Shown piece by piece: positions 56,354 through 64,000 of a stretch of 64,000 nucleotides of DNA. The stretch's first letter is position 1, and the number at the start of each line of letters is the position of its first letter. The notes under the pieces are model-generated. The model was not told the DNA's origin, searched no databases, and worked only from the letters and a program-made list of their open reading frames with translations. The DNA is taken from the NCBI GenBank assembly GCA_019359745.1, contig JAHHGT010000008.1:62001-126000 (forward strand), in the 5' to 3' direction. This DNA is from Aphanothece saxicola GSE-SYN-MK-01-06B. Its GTDB lineage: Bacteria; Cyanobacteriota; Cyanobacteriia; PCC-6307; Cyanobiaceae. The translations under genes and the position numbers were made by a program.

Positions 56354-58170
56354 CACGGCACCAGCGAGCGACGGGGCACCCGCCAGAGGGCCAGCTCCCC
56401 GGAGCGGGACAGGCGCTCAATCCCTTCAGGAGGCAGGGCCAGCCCCTCGAGATCGCGGCGATCGCCCAGCAGCCGAACCGAGCGACTCGCCGGGGTGAGC
56501 GCGAGGGCGGCAGGACCCTGCAGCGCCAGCTGGTTGATGTGGAGGCGATCGGAGACGAAGAGGGCCTGCGGCTCGCCGTAGAACAGCAGGCTGTAGCGCT
56601 TGGTGCCGACGATGAACAGCGGCTCATCGGGCTGGGCGGCGCCCTGGGCCGCGCGCGCCATCTGGCGCAGGGGCAGCTGACGCTCGCGGTCGAGCAGGGG
56701 ACCGAGGGGCGCGATCACCAGGCCCAGCACCGCCAGGAAACCGGCCAGGCTGGGCAGCCACAGCCAATCCGTCGCCGCCGGCCGCAAGAGCAGCACTAGC
56801 AGGGCCAGGGCCGTGAGCCCCAGACACAGGCTGAGCATCAGGGGCAGACCGGAACTTGACAGGGCCGCACCGAAGGCCGGATAGGCCGGATCGCTCGCCA
56901 CCCAACCCGGCGCCAGGGCGGCGGCCACCGCCATGGCGGCCAGCAACAGCACCTCGAAGACGGTGGCGATCCTCACCCCTGCCCTGCCACCGGAGCCCTG
57001 GGATGCAGGGGAGGCCTCCGGCAGGGGGCGCCACAGCAGTGCCACCAGCAGGCTCGCCGCCGGCAGGGACGGCAGGATGTAGCCCGGCAGCTTGGTGGCG
57101 GCCGCGGAGAAAAAGGCCACCACCAGCACCAGCCACAGCAGCAGGAACAGTCCCAATTCGGCGGGGGCGCCACCGTCCACCGAAGGGGTTACAGCCGATC
57201 CGGCTCGCCAGCGGCGGGGCTGCCAGAAGCCCTGGGCCGCGATCGCCAGGGGCAGGAAGAGCGACCAGGGGAGCACCAGGAGCACCAGCCAGGGCAGGTA
57301 GAACCAGGGCGGACCGGGGTGGTCGTACAGCACCGAGGTGAAACGCTGCAGGTTGCTGAACCCCAGGAACCCACCCACGAACTCACTGCCGTTGACGACC
57401 GCCGCCGCGGTGTACCAGGGCGCGCTCACGCCGAGGAACAGGGCCACCATGGCCAGCAGGGGACGCCAGCGCAGCCAGGATCGCCAATGGCCTGTGAGCA
57501 GCAGGAAGACCACCACCACCAGGCCTGGCAACAACAGACCCACCGGGCCCTTGGCCAGCACGGCGATCCCGGCGAACAGCGCCATGGCCACCCGGCCAAG
57601 GGCGGCCCGCCAGGGATGGGACAAGTGGCGATGGGCCAGCAGGAAGCCGAACAACGCCAGGCTGATGGCGCTGGAGAGGAACATGTCGGTGGTGGAGGTG
57701 CGTCCCCAGCCGATCCAGCCCGGCGTCGTGGCGATCACCCCAGCGGCCACCGCCGCCCGCAGCACCCGGGGCCGACCGGCTTCGCCCGCCGGCGACCAGG
57801 CGAGCATCAGTCCGAAACCCGCCACCACCACCGCACTGGCGGCGAGGGCCACCGGCAGCCGGGCGGCCCACTCGCTGACCCCGAACAGCCGGAAGCTGAG
57901 GCCGACCATCCAGTACCCCCAGACGGGGTAATCAAAGAAGCGCTCGCCGTTCCACCAGGGGGTGACCCAGTCGCCCCGCTCGAGCATCTGGTGGCCCACT
58001 TCCACGAACAGGGCCTCGGTCTTGTCCATCAGACCGAGGCTGCCCAGACCCTTAAAGAAGGCCAGCCAGCAGAGCAGGAGCAGCCAGAGGCCGCTGAGCA
58101 CCCAGATCATCCGCCGGTGGAGCCGGGTGTGGGCACTGTCCTGCAGGGCCCCAGGGGCAGCAGTCACCAT
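56353..58170 (-). CDS. GT39/ArnT-type membrane glycosyltransferase
   Basis: 605 residues. After an N-terminal membrane helix, GLMDKTEALFVEVGHQMLERGDWVTPWWNG has the family's conserved acidic residues in the first periplasmic loop (D/E-E pair), then GYWMVGLSFRLFGVSEWAARL. About ten or more membrane segments follow, with a long soluble C-terminal part (about 500-605). Such enzymes move a sugar from a polyprenyl-phosphate donor onto an acceptor in the periplasm. It lies between a GT2-GtrA gene and a PAP2 phosphatase, giving a coherent donor-transfer-recycle set. Confidence 0.87.
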   Translation of the reverse strand: MVTAAPGALQDSAHTRLHRRMIWVLSGLWLLLLCWLAFFKGLGSLGLMDKTEALFVEVGHQMLERGDWVTPWWNGERFFDYPVWGYWMVGLSFRLFGVSEWAARLPVALAASAVVVAGFGLMLAWSPAGEAGRPRVLRAAVAAGVIATTPGWIGWGRTSTTDMFLSSAISLALFGFLLAHRHLSHPWRAALGRVAMALFAGIAVLAKGPVGLLLPGLVVVVFLLLTGHWRSWLRWRPLLAMVALFLGVSAPWYTAAAVVNGSEFVGGFLGFSNLQRFTSVLYDHPGPPWFYLPWLVLLVLPWSLFLPLAIAAQGFWQPRRWRAGSAVTPSVDGGAPAELGLFLLLWLVLVVAFFSAAATKLPGYILPSLPAASLLVALLWRPLPEASPASQGSGGRAGVRIATVFEVLLLAAMAVAAALAPGWVASDPAYPAFGAALSSSGLPLMLSLCLGLTALALLVLLLRPAATDWLWLPSLAGFLAVLGLVIAPLGPLLDRERQLPLRQMARAAQGAAQPDEPLFIVGTKRYSLLFYGEPQALFVSDRLHINQLALQGPAALALTPASRSVRLLGDRRDLEGLALPPEGIERLSRSGELALWRVPRRSLVP

Positions 58171-58248
58171 CCTTGGGGAACGGCAAGGTCAAGGCGAAGT
58201 TAAGGCCAGGCCCCGCGGATCTGGGCCCGGGTTGATGGCAGCTGCCGA

Positions 58249-59358
58249 TCAGGGAGTGTTCCAGACGAAGCGGGAGGACGCCGCGTACTTCCAGACGAAG
58301 TCGACGGCGATCCCCGCCAGCAGGGCCAGCAGCGGCTGCGGGCTGACCTGCCGGAAGAAGGCGGAGGAGACCCCGACGTTGGCCGCCATGCCCAGGGAGG
58401 TGACCAGCAGGAAGCGGACCAGACCGAAGACCAGGGCCATGCCGCTGAGCTGCTGGGAACGGAAGGTCAAGACATTGTTGATCAGATAGTTGGAGCAGCC
58501 CGCGCAGACCACGGCGGCCACCTGGGCCTGCTCGAAGCTCAGTCCGACCGCCTGCTGCATGAAGCCGAACACCAGCAGGTGAATGCCGATGCCGGTGGCC
58601 CCCACCAGGGCGAAGCTGACGGCCCGCCGCGGCACCATGCGCAACAGCAGGGTGTGCAGGATCGAGACCCCCAGATCCCAGATCACCGCCAGATTCAGCT
58701 TCGACTCTCCGGCCGTTCGAGGCTGGAATCGCAGGGGTACCTCGGCCACCACCAGGTGGCCGTGGCTGAGGGCCAGCAATTCATAGAGAAACTTGAAGCC
58801 GTTGACATCCACCTGCCGGACGAAAGGCAGGCACCGCTCGGGGCGCAGGGCGAAGAAGCCACTCATGTAGTCAGTGAGATGGCGGTAGCGGGGCAAGCTG
58901 AATCGCGCCACCGCGTTCGCCCAGGTGGAGTTGCGCTCGCGCTGCTCGCTCAGGCCCTCGATGCTGGCTTTGTGGTGGAAACGGCTGCCGATCATCAGAT
59001 CGCCGCCACTGGCCAGCAGGGCGGAGACGGCCTGGGCCACGGCGGCGGGTTCGTGCTGGCCATCGCTGTCCATGACAACAACCACATCACCAGTCGCATC
59101 AAGGATCCCTTCCTTGATGGCACTGGAAAGGCCGAACCGTCCCACCCTCCGAATCAACCTGACGCTGTCATGGCGATGGGCCAGCTGACGGACTTTTTCG
59201 GACGTTCCATCGTTGGAATCATCATCAACGAACAGCAATTCGAGATCATATTGATCACGCAAGGAAAGCAATGCGTTGACAATGGGTTCAACGTTCTCAC
59301 ACTCGTTGAATGTGGGTAGAACAACTGAGAGACGCAGCAATGGACCACCTTCAGTCAT
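58249..59358 (-). CDS. GT2 glycosyltransferase fused to GtrA domain
   Basis: 369 residues. The N-terminal GT2 domain (about 8-235) is of the dolichyl-phosphate mannosyltransferase type: LSVVLPTFNECENVEPIV, LFVDDDSNDGTSEKV, VVVMDSDGQHEP with the DxD, and RFQPRTAGESKLN. The C-terminal part (about 240-365) has four membrane helices of the GtrA family (AVSFALVGATGIGIHLLVFGF, then SNYLINNVLTFRSQQL). The fusion would make a polyprenyl-phosphate sugar and move it across the membrane for the GT39 enzyme encoded 78 bases downstream. Confidence 0.93.
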   Translation of the reverse strand: MTEGGPLLRLSVVLPTFNECENVEPIVNALLSLRDQYDLELLFVDDDSNDGTSEKVRQLAHRHDSVRLIRRVGRFGLSSAIKEGILDATGDVVVVMDSDGQHEPAAVAQAVSALLASGGDLMIGSRFHHKASIEGLSEQRERNSTWANAVARFSLPRYRHLTDYMSGFFALRPERCLPFVRQVDVNGFKFLYELLALSHGHLVVAEVPLRFQPRTAGESKLNLAVIWDLGVSILHTLLLRMVPRRAVSFALVGATGIGIHLLVFGFMQQAVGLSFEQAQVAAVVCAGCSNYLINNVLTFRSQQLSGMALVFGLVRFLLVTSLGMAANVGVSSAFFRQVSPQPLLALLAGIAVDFVWKYAASSRFVWNTP

Positions 59359-59432
59359 CGGGAAGCTGGCCGTGGATCGGGGGAACTTTCATGCAAGCGG
59401 AGCAGGACAGAAAGCTCCCCTGAACAATTGGA

Positions 59433-60734
59433 CTACTTGATGTACTCCTTGAGGACGCCGTTGCGGTTGGGATGGCGCAACTTGCGCAACGCCTTGGCTT
59501 CGATCTGGCGGATGCGTTCACGGGTCACATCGAAGATCTGCCCGATTTCCTCCAGGGTCTTCATCCGACCATCGTCCAGGCCGTAACGGAGGCGCAACAC
59601 GTCGCGCTCGCGGGGGCTGAGGGTGGCCAGGACGCCTTCCAGATCTTCCCGCAGCAGATTCTTGGCCACGTCCTGCTCGGGATTCTCGATGTCGGCCTCG
59701 ATGAAGTCACCAAGCCGGGAGTCTTCCTCCTTGCCGATGGGCGTTTCCAGGGAGATCGGCAGCTGGGCTGATTTGGCGATGAAGCGCAGCTTCTCGATCG
59801 TCATCTCCATGCTTTCGGCGATCTCCTCTTCCGTGGGCTTACGGCCGAATTCCTGGGAGAGGGTCTTGGTGGTCTTCTTGATTCGGGAGATGGTTTCGTA
59901 GAGATGCACCGGGAGCCGGATGGTGCGGCTCTGGTCGGCGATCGCCCGGGTGATCGCCTGGCGGATCCACCAGGTGGCATAGGTGGAGAACTTGTAGCCC
60001 TTTTCGTGGTCGAACTTCTCGGCGGCACGAATCAGGCCGAGGCTGCCCTCCTGAATCAGATCCTGGAAGGAAAGGCCCCGGTTCATGTATTTCTTGGCGA
60101 TCGACACGACCAGTCGCAGGTTTGACTGGACCATCTTTTCCTTCGCCCGTCGGCCCAGCATCAGCCGCCGGCGGAACTTGATGAGCGGCATGTCGAAGAT
60201 GCCGGCCCATTCCTTGGTGTCGGGGAAGTGGCCCTTGTCGGCTTCAAACTCAGCGGCCTTCTCCTCCAGTTCAAGCAGATCGGCGATCTTGCGGGCCAGC
60301 TCGATCTCCTCATCGGGCCGGAGCAGACGGATGCGCCCGATCTCCTGGAGATAGACGCGAATCGAATCCTCGGTGTAAACCCCCTTCGGTCCCACCTTGA
60401 TGCTCGCCAGGGCCTTGGCGCTCTTGGCATCTTTGGGGAGGTCACCGCCGGCCTCCACCTGGTCGTCGCCGCCCTCAAGGGTGTCGTCGAGAACAACCAC
60501 CACGGGCTTGGTGGCCGCGGGCTTCGCCGAGGCCTTGGTGCCGGCCTTGGCGGCAGGTTTGGCAGCGGCCTTGGTGCCGGCCGTCTTAGGGGTGGCCGCC
60601 TTGACGCGGGAGGCGGTCTTTCTGACCGTGGCGGCTGTGGCCGCTGGCTCGATGGGCAGCACGTCTCCGTTGGCGGTAACGGTGGCCAGGATTTCAGGAA
60701 CGGCGGCTTTGGCCTTGGCGGCGACTGGGCTCAT
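59433..60734 (-). CDS. rpoD: Principal sigma factor (RpoD/SigA)
   Basis: 433 residues from ATG 60734 ([11 protein letters not shown]). Region 1.2 begins at [17 protein letters not shown]; region 2 has [38 protein letters not shown] and [25 protein letters not shown]; region 3 has [12 protein letters not shown]; region 4 has [17 protein letters not shown] and [19 protein letters not shown], the complete group-1 pattern. The N-terminal ~105 residues are an Ala/Lys/Pro-rich low-complexity tail ([18 protein letters not shown]), as in some cyanobacterial SigA proteins. It stands alone, divergent from priA over a 430-base gap. Confidence 0.95.
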   Translation of the reverse strand: MSPVAAKAKAAVPEILATVTANGDVLPIEPAATAATVRKTASRVKAATPKTAGTKAAAKPAAKAGTKASAKPAATKPVVVVLDDTLEGGDDQVEAGGDLPKDAKSAKALASIKVGPKGVYTEDSIRVYLQEIGRIRLLRPDEEIELARKIADLLELEEKAAEFEADKGHFPDTKEWAGIFDMPLIKFRRRLMLGRRAKEKMVQSNLRLVVSIAKKYMNRGLSFQDLIQEGSLGLIRAAEKFDHEKGYKFSTYATWWIRQAITRAIADQSRTIRLPVHLYETISRIKKTTKTLSQEFGRKPTEEEIAESMEMTIEKLRFIAKSAQLPISLETPIGKEEDSRLGDFIEADIENPEQDVAKNLLREDLEGVLATLSPRERDVLRLRYGLDDGRMKTLEEIGQIFDVTRERIRQIEAKALRKLRHPNRNGVLKEYIK

Positions 60735-61165
60735 GGAAACGACGCGAAATGGGAGGGAGCGGGAGAAAAGAAGGCGGGAGCGGACTGGCGGGTGTCGACC
60801 CGCTCGATCCATCGGTGTTCGGCGGCTGAATCCCCTCCTCGGTTTCCCGACCCCTTGAACCCGGCAGGAAGCAGGTCGGCAGGGCGGAAAGAGCCGCAGG
60901 ATGTGGGATGGGTGACCCCCGTCACGGAGGTCCTGTGTCGGGATCGGAGATGGATCGCTCCAGGAGCGCGAATGGGATGGGGAAGATCGGCAGGCGCCGG
61001 TGCAGGGCTGTCACGGGTGGTCTCAGACCGGAGAAATGGGGAGGGATTGAATCCCTGCATCCTCAGCGGGTCTTCCCTGTGGACGGAACTCTGCGCGGTT
61101 CCGACGGCAGCCTTGCGAGCGGCCCAACCCTTCCATCCTAGGAATGGCATGAGATCTTTGCAAGA
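60735..61165. other. Long intergenic region between rpoD and priA
   Basis: About 430 bases with no supported gene; short plus- and minus-strand frames overlap but lack family similarity. It must hold the divergent promoters of rpoD and priA and may include a long 5' leader of rpoD. I see no clear hairpin terminator or known riboswitch. Confidence 0.5.
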
Positions 61166-63472
61166 TTGCCAGCCACCTCTTCACCCTCCTTGCCCCGGAC
61201 AGCCCCTCCAGGCTGGCTGGAGGTTTGGCTGGAGGCCGGCCGCGAGGGGCGGACCTTCACCTATGCCAACCCGAAAGCCCTGGGCATCGGCGTGGGAGAT
61301 CTGGTAAGGGTCCATCTCCAGGGGCGGCCCCACACGGGATTGGTGGTGGCGACGGCGATGGCCTGCCCGGCCGCCATGGAGGGCCGGCCGATCCTGTCGG
61401 TGGAGGCGGTGCTGCAGAGCGCCGCCGTCGACCCCCACTGGCAGGCCCTGCTCGAGGCGGTGGCCAGGGATTGCCACGCCGGCCTGTTCCGCACCCTGAA
61501 AAGCGCCCTGCCGCCCGGGTGGCTGGGGCAGGCCCGCCGGGCGCCAGCGGGCCAGGGGCGGGTCCTCTGGACCGTTCGGCTCAACCCCGACACCGGCGTG
61601 GTGGCGACCCACCCCCGGCAGCAGGAGCTGCTGGACCATCTGGCCAGCCACGGGGGGGCGCGGCTGTTGCGGGATCTGGTCCAGGAGGCGGGCTTCGGGC
61701 GCTCCCTGATCGGGACCATGGAACGCCGTGGACTGCTCCTGAAGGAGGCCGGCCGCGGCCCTCTGAAGGCCGGCGTTGGCGGCGGTGATGGGCCCACCCC
61801 CCTGGAGCCTCCCCAACGGGCCAGCCCGGCCCAGGCCGAGGCGATGGCGGTGATCGCCGATGCCCCGCCAGGCCAGGCCCTGCTGCTGTGGGGGGTGACC
61901 GGATCCGGCAAGACCGAGGTTTATCTGCAGGCCGCCGCCCGGGAGTTGGCCGCGGGGCGCAGCGTGCTCATCCTGGCGCCGGAGATCGGCCTCATCCCCC
62001 AGCTGCTGGATCGCTGCCGGCGGCGCTTCGGAGCGGCCGTGATCGAGTACCACAGCGGCATGGGCGACGCCGAGCGGGTCGTCGCCTGGCGACGCTGCCT
62101 CGAGGCCACCGGCCAACGGGAGGCCTGTCTGGCCGTGGGCACCCGCTCCGCCGTCTTCCTGCCGCTGGGCCACCTGGGGCTGATCGTGCTCGACGAGGAG
62201 CACGATGCCTCCTACAAGCAGGAGAGCCCCATGCCCTGCTACCACGCCAGGGAGGTGGCCCGGCTGCGGGCCCGCCTGAGCGGGGCCAGGTTGGTGCTCG
62301 GCAGTGCCACCCCCTCCCTGGAAACCTGGTGGCGCTGCCAGAGCGGGCCCCAGGGCCTGCCCGGCGACACCCGCTTGCTGCCGCTGCCGGAGCGGATCGG
62401 CCAGCGGCCCCTGCCGCCGGTGCGGCTGGTGGACATGCGCCAGGAGCTGGTCGACGGCCACCGCCGCCTGATCAGCCGCCCCCTGATGGCCCGGCTGGAA
62501 CGGCTGAAGGAGACCGGCGAGCAGGCCGTCGTGCTGGTGCCGAGGCGCGGTTACCGCTCCTTCCTGAGCTGTCGCAGCTGCGGCGAGGTGGTGCTCTGCC
62601 CCCACTGCGATGTGGCCCTGACCGTCCATCGCGGCGCCCGGGCCGGGGGCCAGGAGGGCCGGGAGTGGCTGCGCTGCCACTGGTGCGACCACCGCCAGGA
62701 GATGGGCGACCGCTGCGGCCACTGCGGCTCGACCGCCTTCAAGCCCTTCGGTGCCGGCACCCAGCGGGTGATGGAGCAACTCGCCACGGAGCTGGAGGGC
62801 CTGCGACTGATCCGCTTCGACCGCGACACCACCCGGGGCCGGGATGGCCACCGCCGCCTGCTGGAACGCTTTGCCGCCGGCGAGGCGGACGTGCTGGTGG
62901 GCACCCAGATGCTCGCCAAGGGCATGGACCTGCCCGCCGTGACCCTGGCGGCGGTGCTGGCGGCCGACGGTCTGCTGCACCGGCCGGATCTGCGGGCCTC
63001 GGAGCAGTGCCTGCAGTTGCTGCTGCAGCTCGCCGGCCGCGCCGGCCGGGGCGAACGCCCCGGTGAGGTGCTGGTGCAGACCTACAGCCCCGACCATCCC
63101 GTGATCCGGCACCTGGTGGACGGCCGCTACGGGGCTTTTCTGGCCGAAGAGCTGGAGCTGCGGCGCCAGGGCGGGATGGTGCCCTTCGGTCGGGCCTGCC
63201 TGCTGCGGCTGGCCGGTCCCACCGCCAGCGGCACCGCCACCGCCGCCGCCGCCCTGGCCGAAAGGATCCGCCCGGCCGTGGAGGGGGCCGGCTGGGTGCT
63301 GATCGGGCCGGCGCCCGCCCCTGTGGCCAGGGTGGCGGGCCGCAGCCGCTGGCAACTGCTGCTGCATGGGACTGGCCTGGCGACGCTGCCCCTGCCCCCC
63401 GAAGGCGACCTGCGGCGGGCCCTGCCGCCGGGGGTGAGCCTGACGATCGATCCAGACCCGCTGGACCTTTGA
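61166..63472 (+). CDS. priA: Primosomal protein N' (replication-restart helicase)
   Basis: About 768 residues from TTG 61166; the N-terminal end is not certain. An N-terminal DNA-binding part (WLEVWLEAGREGRTFTYANP) precedes the helicase: Walker A GVTGSGKT (243-250), EIGLIPQLLDR, and LIVLDEEHDASYKQ (DEEH box). The zinc-binding eight-cysteine module is present (CRSCGEVVLCPHC, CHWCD, CGHC), followed by motifs GTQMLAKGMDLP and QLAGRAGRGERPGEVL. PriA reloads the replicative helicase at stalled forks. Length is near normal. Confidence 0.93.
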   Translation: MPATSSPSLPRTAPPGWLEVWLEAGREGRTFTYANPKALGIGVGDLVRVHLQGRPHTGLVVATAMACPAAMEGRPILSVEAVLQSAAVDPHWQALLEAVARDCHAGLFRTLKSALPPGWLGQARRAPAGQGRVLWTVRLNPDTGVVATHPRQQELLDHLASHGGARLLRDLVQEAGFGRSLIGTMERRGLLLKEAGRGPLKAGVGGGDGPTPLEPPQRASPAQAEAMAVIADAPPGQALLLWGVTGSGKTEVYLQAAARELAAGRSVLILAPEIGLIPQLLDRCRRRFGAAVIEYHSGMGDAERVVAWRRCLEATGQREACLAVGTRSAVFLPLGHLGLIVLDEEHDASYKQESPMPCYHAREVARLRARLSGARLVLGSATPSLETWWRCQSGPQGLPGDTRLLPLPERIGQRPLPPVRLVDMRQELVDGHRRLISRPLMARLERLKETGEQAVVLVPRRGYRSFLSCRSCGEVVLCPHCDVALTVHRGARAGGQEGREWLRCHWCDHRQEMGDRCGHCGSTAFKPFGAGTQRVMEQLATELEGLRLIRFDRDTTRGRDGHRRLLERFAAGEADVLVGTQMLAKGMDLPAVTLAAVLAADGLLHRPDLRASEQCLQLLLQLAGRAGRGERPGEVLVQTYSPDHPVIRHLVDGRYGAFLAEELELRRQGGMVPFGRACLLRLAGPTASGTATAAAALAERIRPAVEGAGWVLIGPAPAPVARVAGRSRWQLLLHGTGLATLPLPPEGDLRRALPPGVSLTIDPDPLDL

Positions 63473-63487
63473 GGCCGGTGCCGGCTC

Positions 63488-64000
63488 TCAGGCCGGCAGT
63501 TCCGGCAGACCGAAGCCCAGCCGGCGCCGGGTCGCCTGCAGGGCCAGCACCAGCGGCAGGGCCAGGCCCACCGCCGCCGCCCCCAACCCCAGACCGCTCC
63601 AGCGCCAGCAACGCAGCTCCAGCACATTGACCTGGCCCGGCTGCAGGGGCCAGATCAGCTGACGGCGCCCCGTCCCATCCCCCGCAGGAGCCGGAACCGG
63701 GCTGCTGGGGGCCGCCTGCCGCACGGCCGCGGGCCGCACCGGGTCGAGGACCAGCGCCAGATCCAGTCCTGGGATCGCCTCGAGGGGCTGCAGGTCGAGC
63801 TCCAGCAGCAGGTGCTGGCGCACCCCCACCAGCCAGTTGCGCTCCTCCCAGCGGACCACCGGAGCGCGCAGGGCGACACCGCTGAGCTGGCCGGCCACCT
63901 CCAGGCTGCCCGCCAGGGCCACGAGCGCCTCCCTGGCCGGCAGCACCGGGGTGGCGAGGCTCGGCGCCCCCTTCCCCCCCGACAGGCGAAAGGGACCGGG
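63488..64000 (-). CDS. DUF3153-like exported/membrane protein (5' end outside window)
   Basis: At least 170 residues; the frame stays open to the right edge, so the start is beyond it. Strand-rich segments (VRWEERNWLVGVRQHLLLELDLQPL) are followed by a Pro-rich linker and one C-terminal membrane helix (WSGLGLGAAAVGLALPLVLALQ) with a short basic tail. The pattern of a soluble beta-rich domain with a C-terminal anchor fits DUF3153 of cyanobacteria, function unknown. It is convergent with priA, 15 bases apart. A GTG at 63946 is not needed as start. Confidence 0.65.
   Translation of the reverse strand, partial: PGPFRLSGGKGAPSLATPVLPAREALVALAGSLEVAGQLSGVALRAPVVRWEERNWLVGVRQHLLLELDLQPLEAIPGLDLALVLDPVRPAAVRQAAPSSPVPAPAGDGTGRRQLIWPLQPGQVNVLELRCWRWSGLGLGAAAVGLALPLVLALQATRRRLGFGLPELPA

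Noticed and set aside
61181..63367. Minus-strand open frame of 728 codons opposite priA
   Set aside because: PriA motifs are unequivocal on the plus strand; the antisense product is compositional.

Overview
This window looks like chromosome of a high-GC unicellular picocyanobacterium (Cyanobium/Vulcanococcus/Synechococcus-like; this is an inference). Supporting genes are cytochrome c6 (petJ), a Ycf51-type protein, a CrtH/CrtI-type carotenoid oxidoreductase, a membrane desaturase, glycogen branching enzyme, hemE and hemC, a cyanobacterial-type TamB, and several small cyanobacterial families (DUF1824, DUF2721, DUF3153, DUF4332). No rRNA, CRISPR array or complete insertion sequence was found.

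Region 1 (1-11.1 kb) is accessory and partly decayed. It opens with four tightly packed genes that look like phage virion/tail components. A catalytically degenerate UmuD/LexA-type protein with a LexA-box-like site, a small unknown gene, an ArdC-type antirestriction metallopeptidase homologue and a DUF4326 protein follow, ending at a tRNA-Pro(TGG) gene. This resembles one end of an integrated element at a tRNA. Beyond the tRNA lie an IS3-family relic that runs into the 3' end of a secreted TPR gene, a small secreted protein, a decayed tRNA-Pro(GGG)-like half, and a PilZ protein, with unusually long gene-poor, less GC-rich gaps.

Region 2 (11.1-20.9 kb) encodes envelope/exported proteins of unusual design: a tandem nitrilase whose second domain has lost its active site, an autotransporter, and a three-gene minus-strand cluster made of an exported TPR-CHAT protease, a zincin-like protein that lost its HExxH motif, and a one-pass membrane protein. 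The last cluster is the best candidate for an undescribed system.

Region 3 (20.9-40.7 kb) is mostly core: ROK kinase-proA-folB operon, tamB, ycf51-like, DUF4332, an S15/CocE hydrolase, DUF3887, glgB, hemE and a following reductase, petJ with a strong terminator, clpB and a Nudix hydrolase.

Region 4 (40.7-49.1 kb) mixes toxin-antitoxin modules (MNT-HEPN, Phd/VapC) and two broken Uma2 genes with metabolic genes (Coq4-like, pterin dehydratase, YjbQ, desaturase, CrtH-like, OsmC).

Region 5 (49.1-64 kb) is core again: M32 carboxypeptidase, ppa, L,D-transpeptidase, ClC channel, hemC, a polyprenyl-sugar module (GT2-GtrA, GT39, PAP2), the principal sigma factor, priA and a partial DUF3153 gene. Many genes use GTG/TTG starts and 1-4 bp overlaps; long open frames on opposite strands are common because of the high GC and are shadows.
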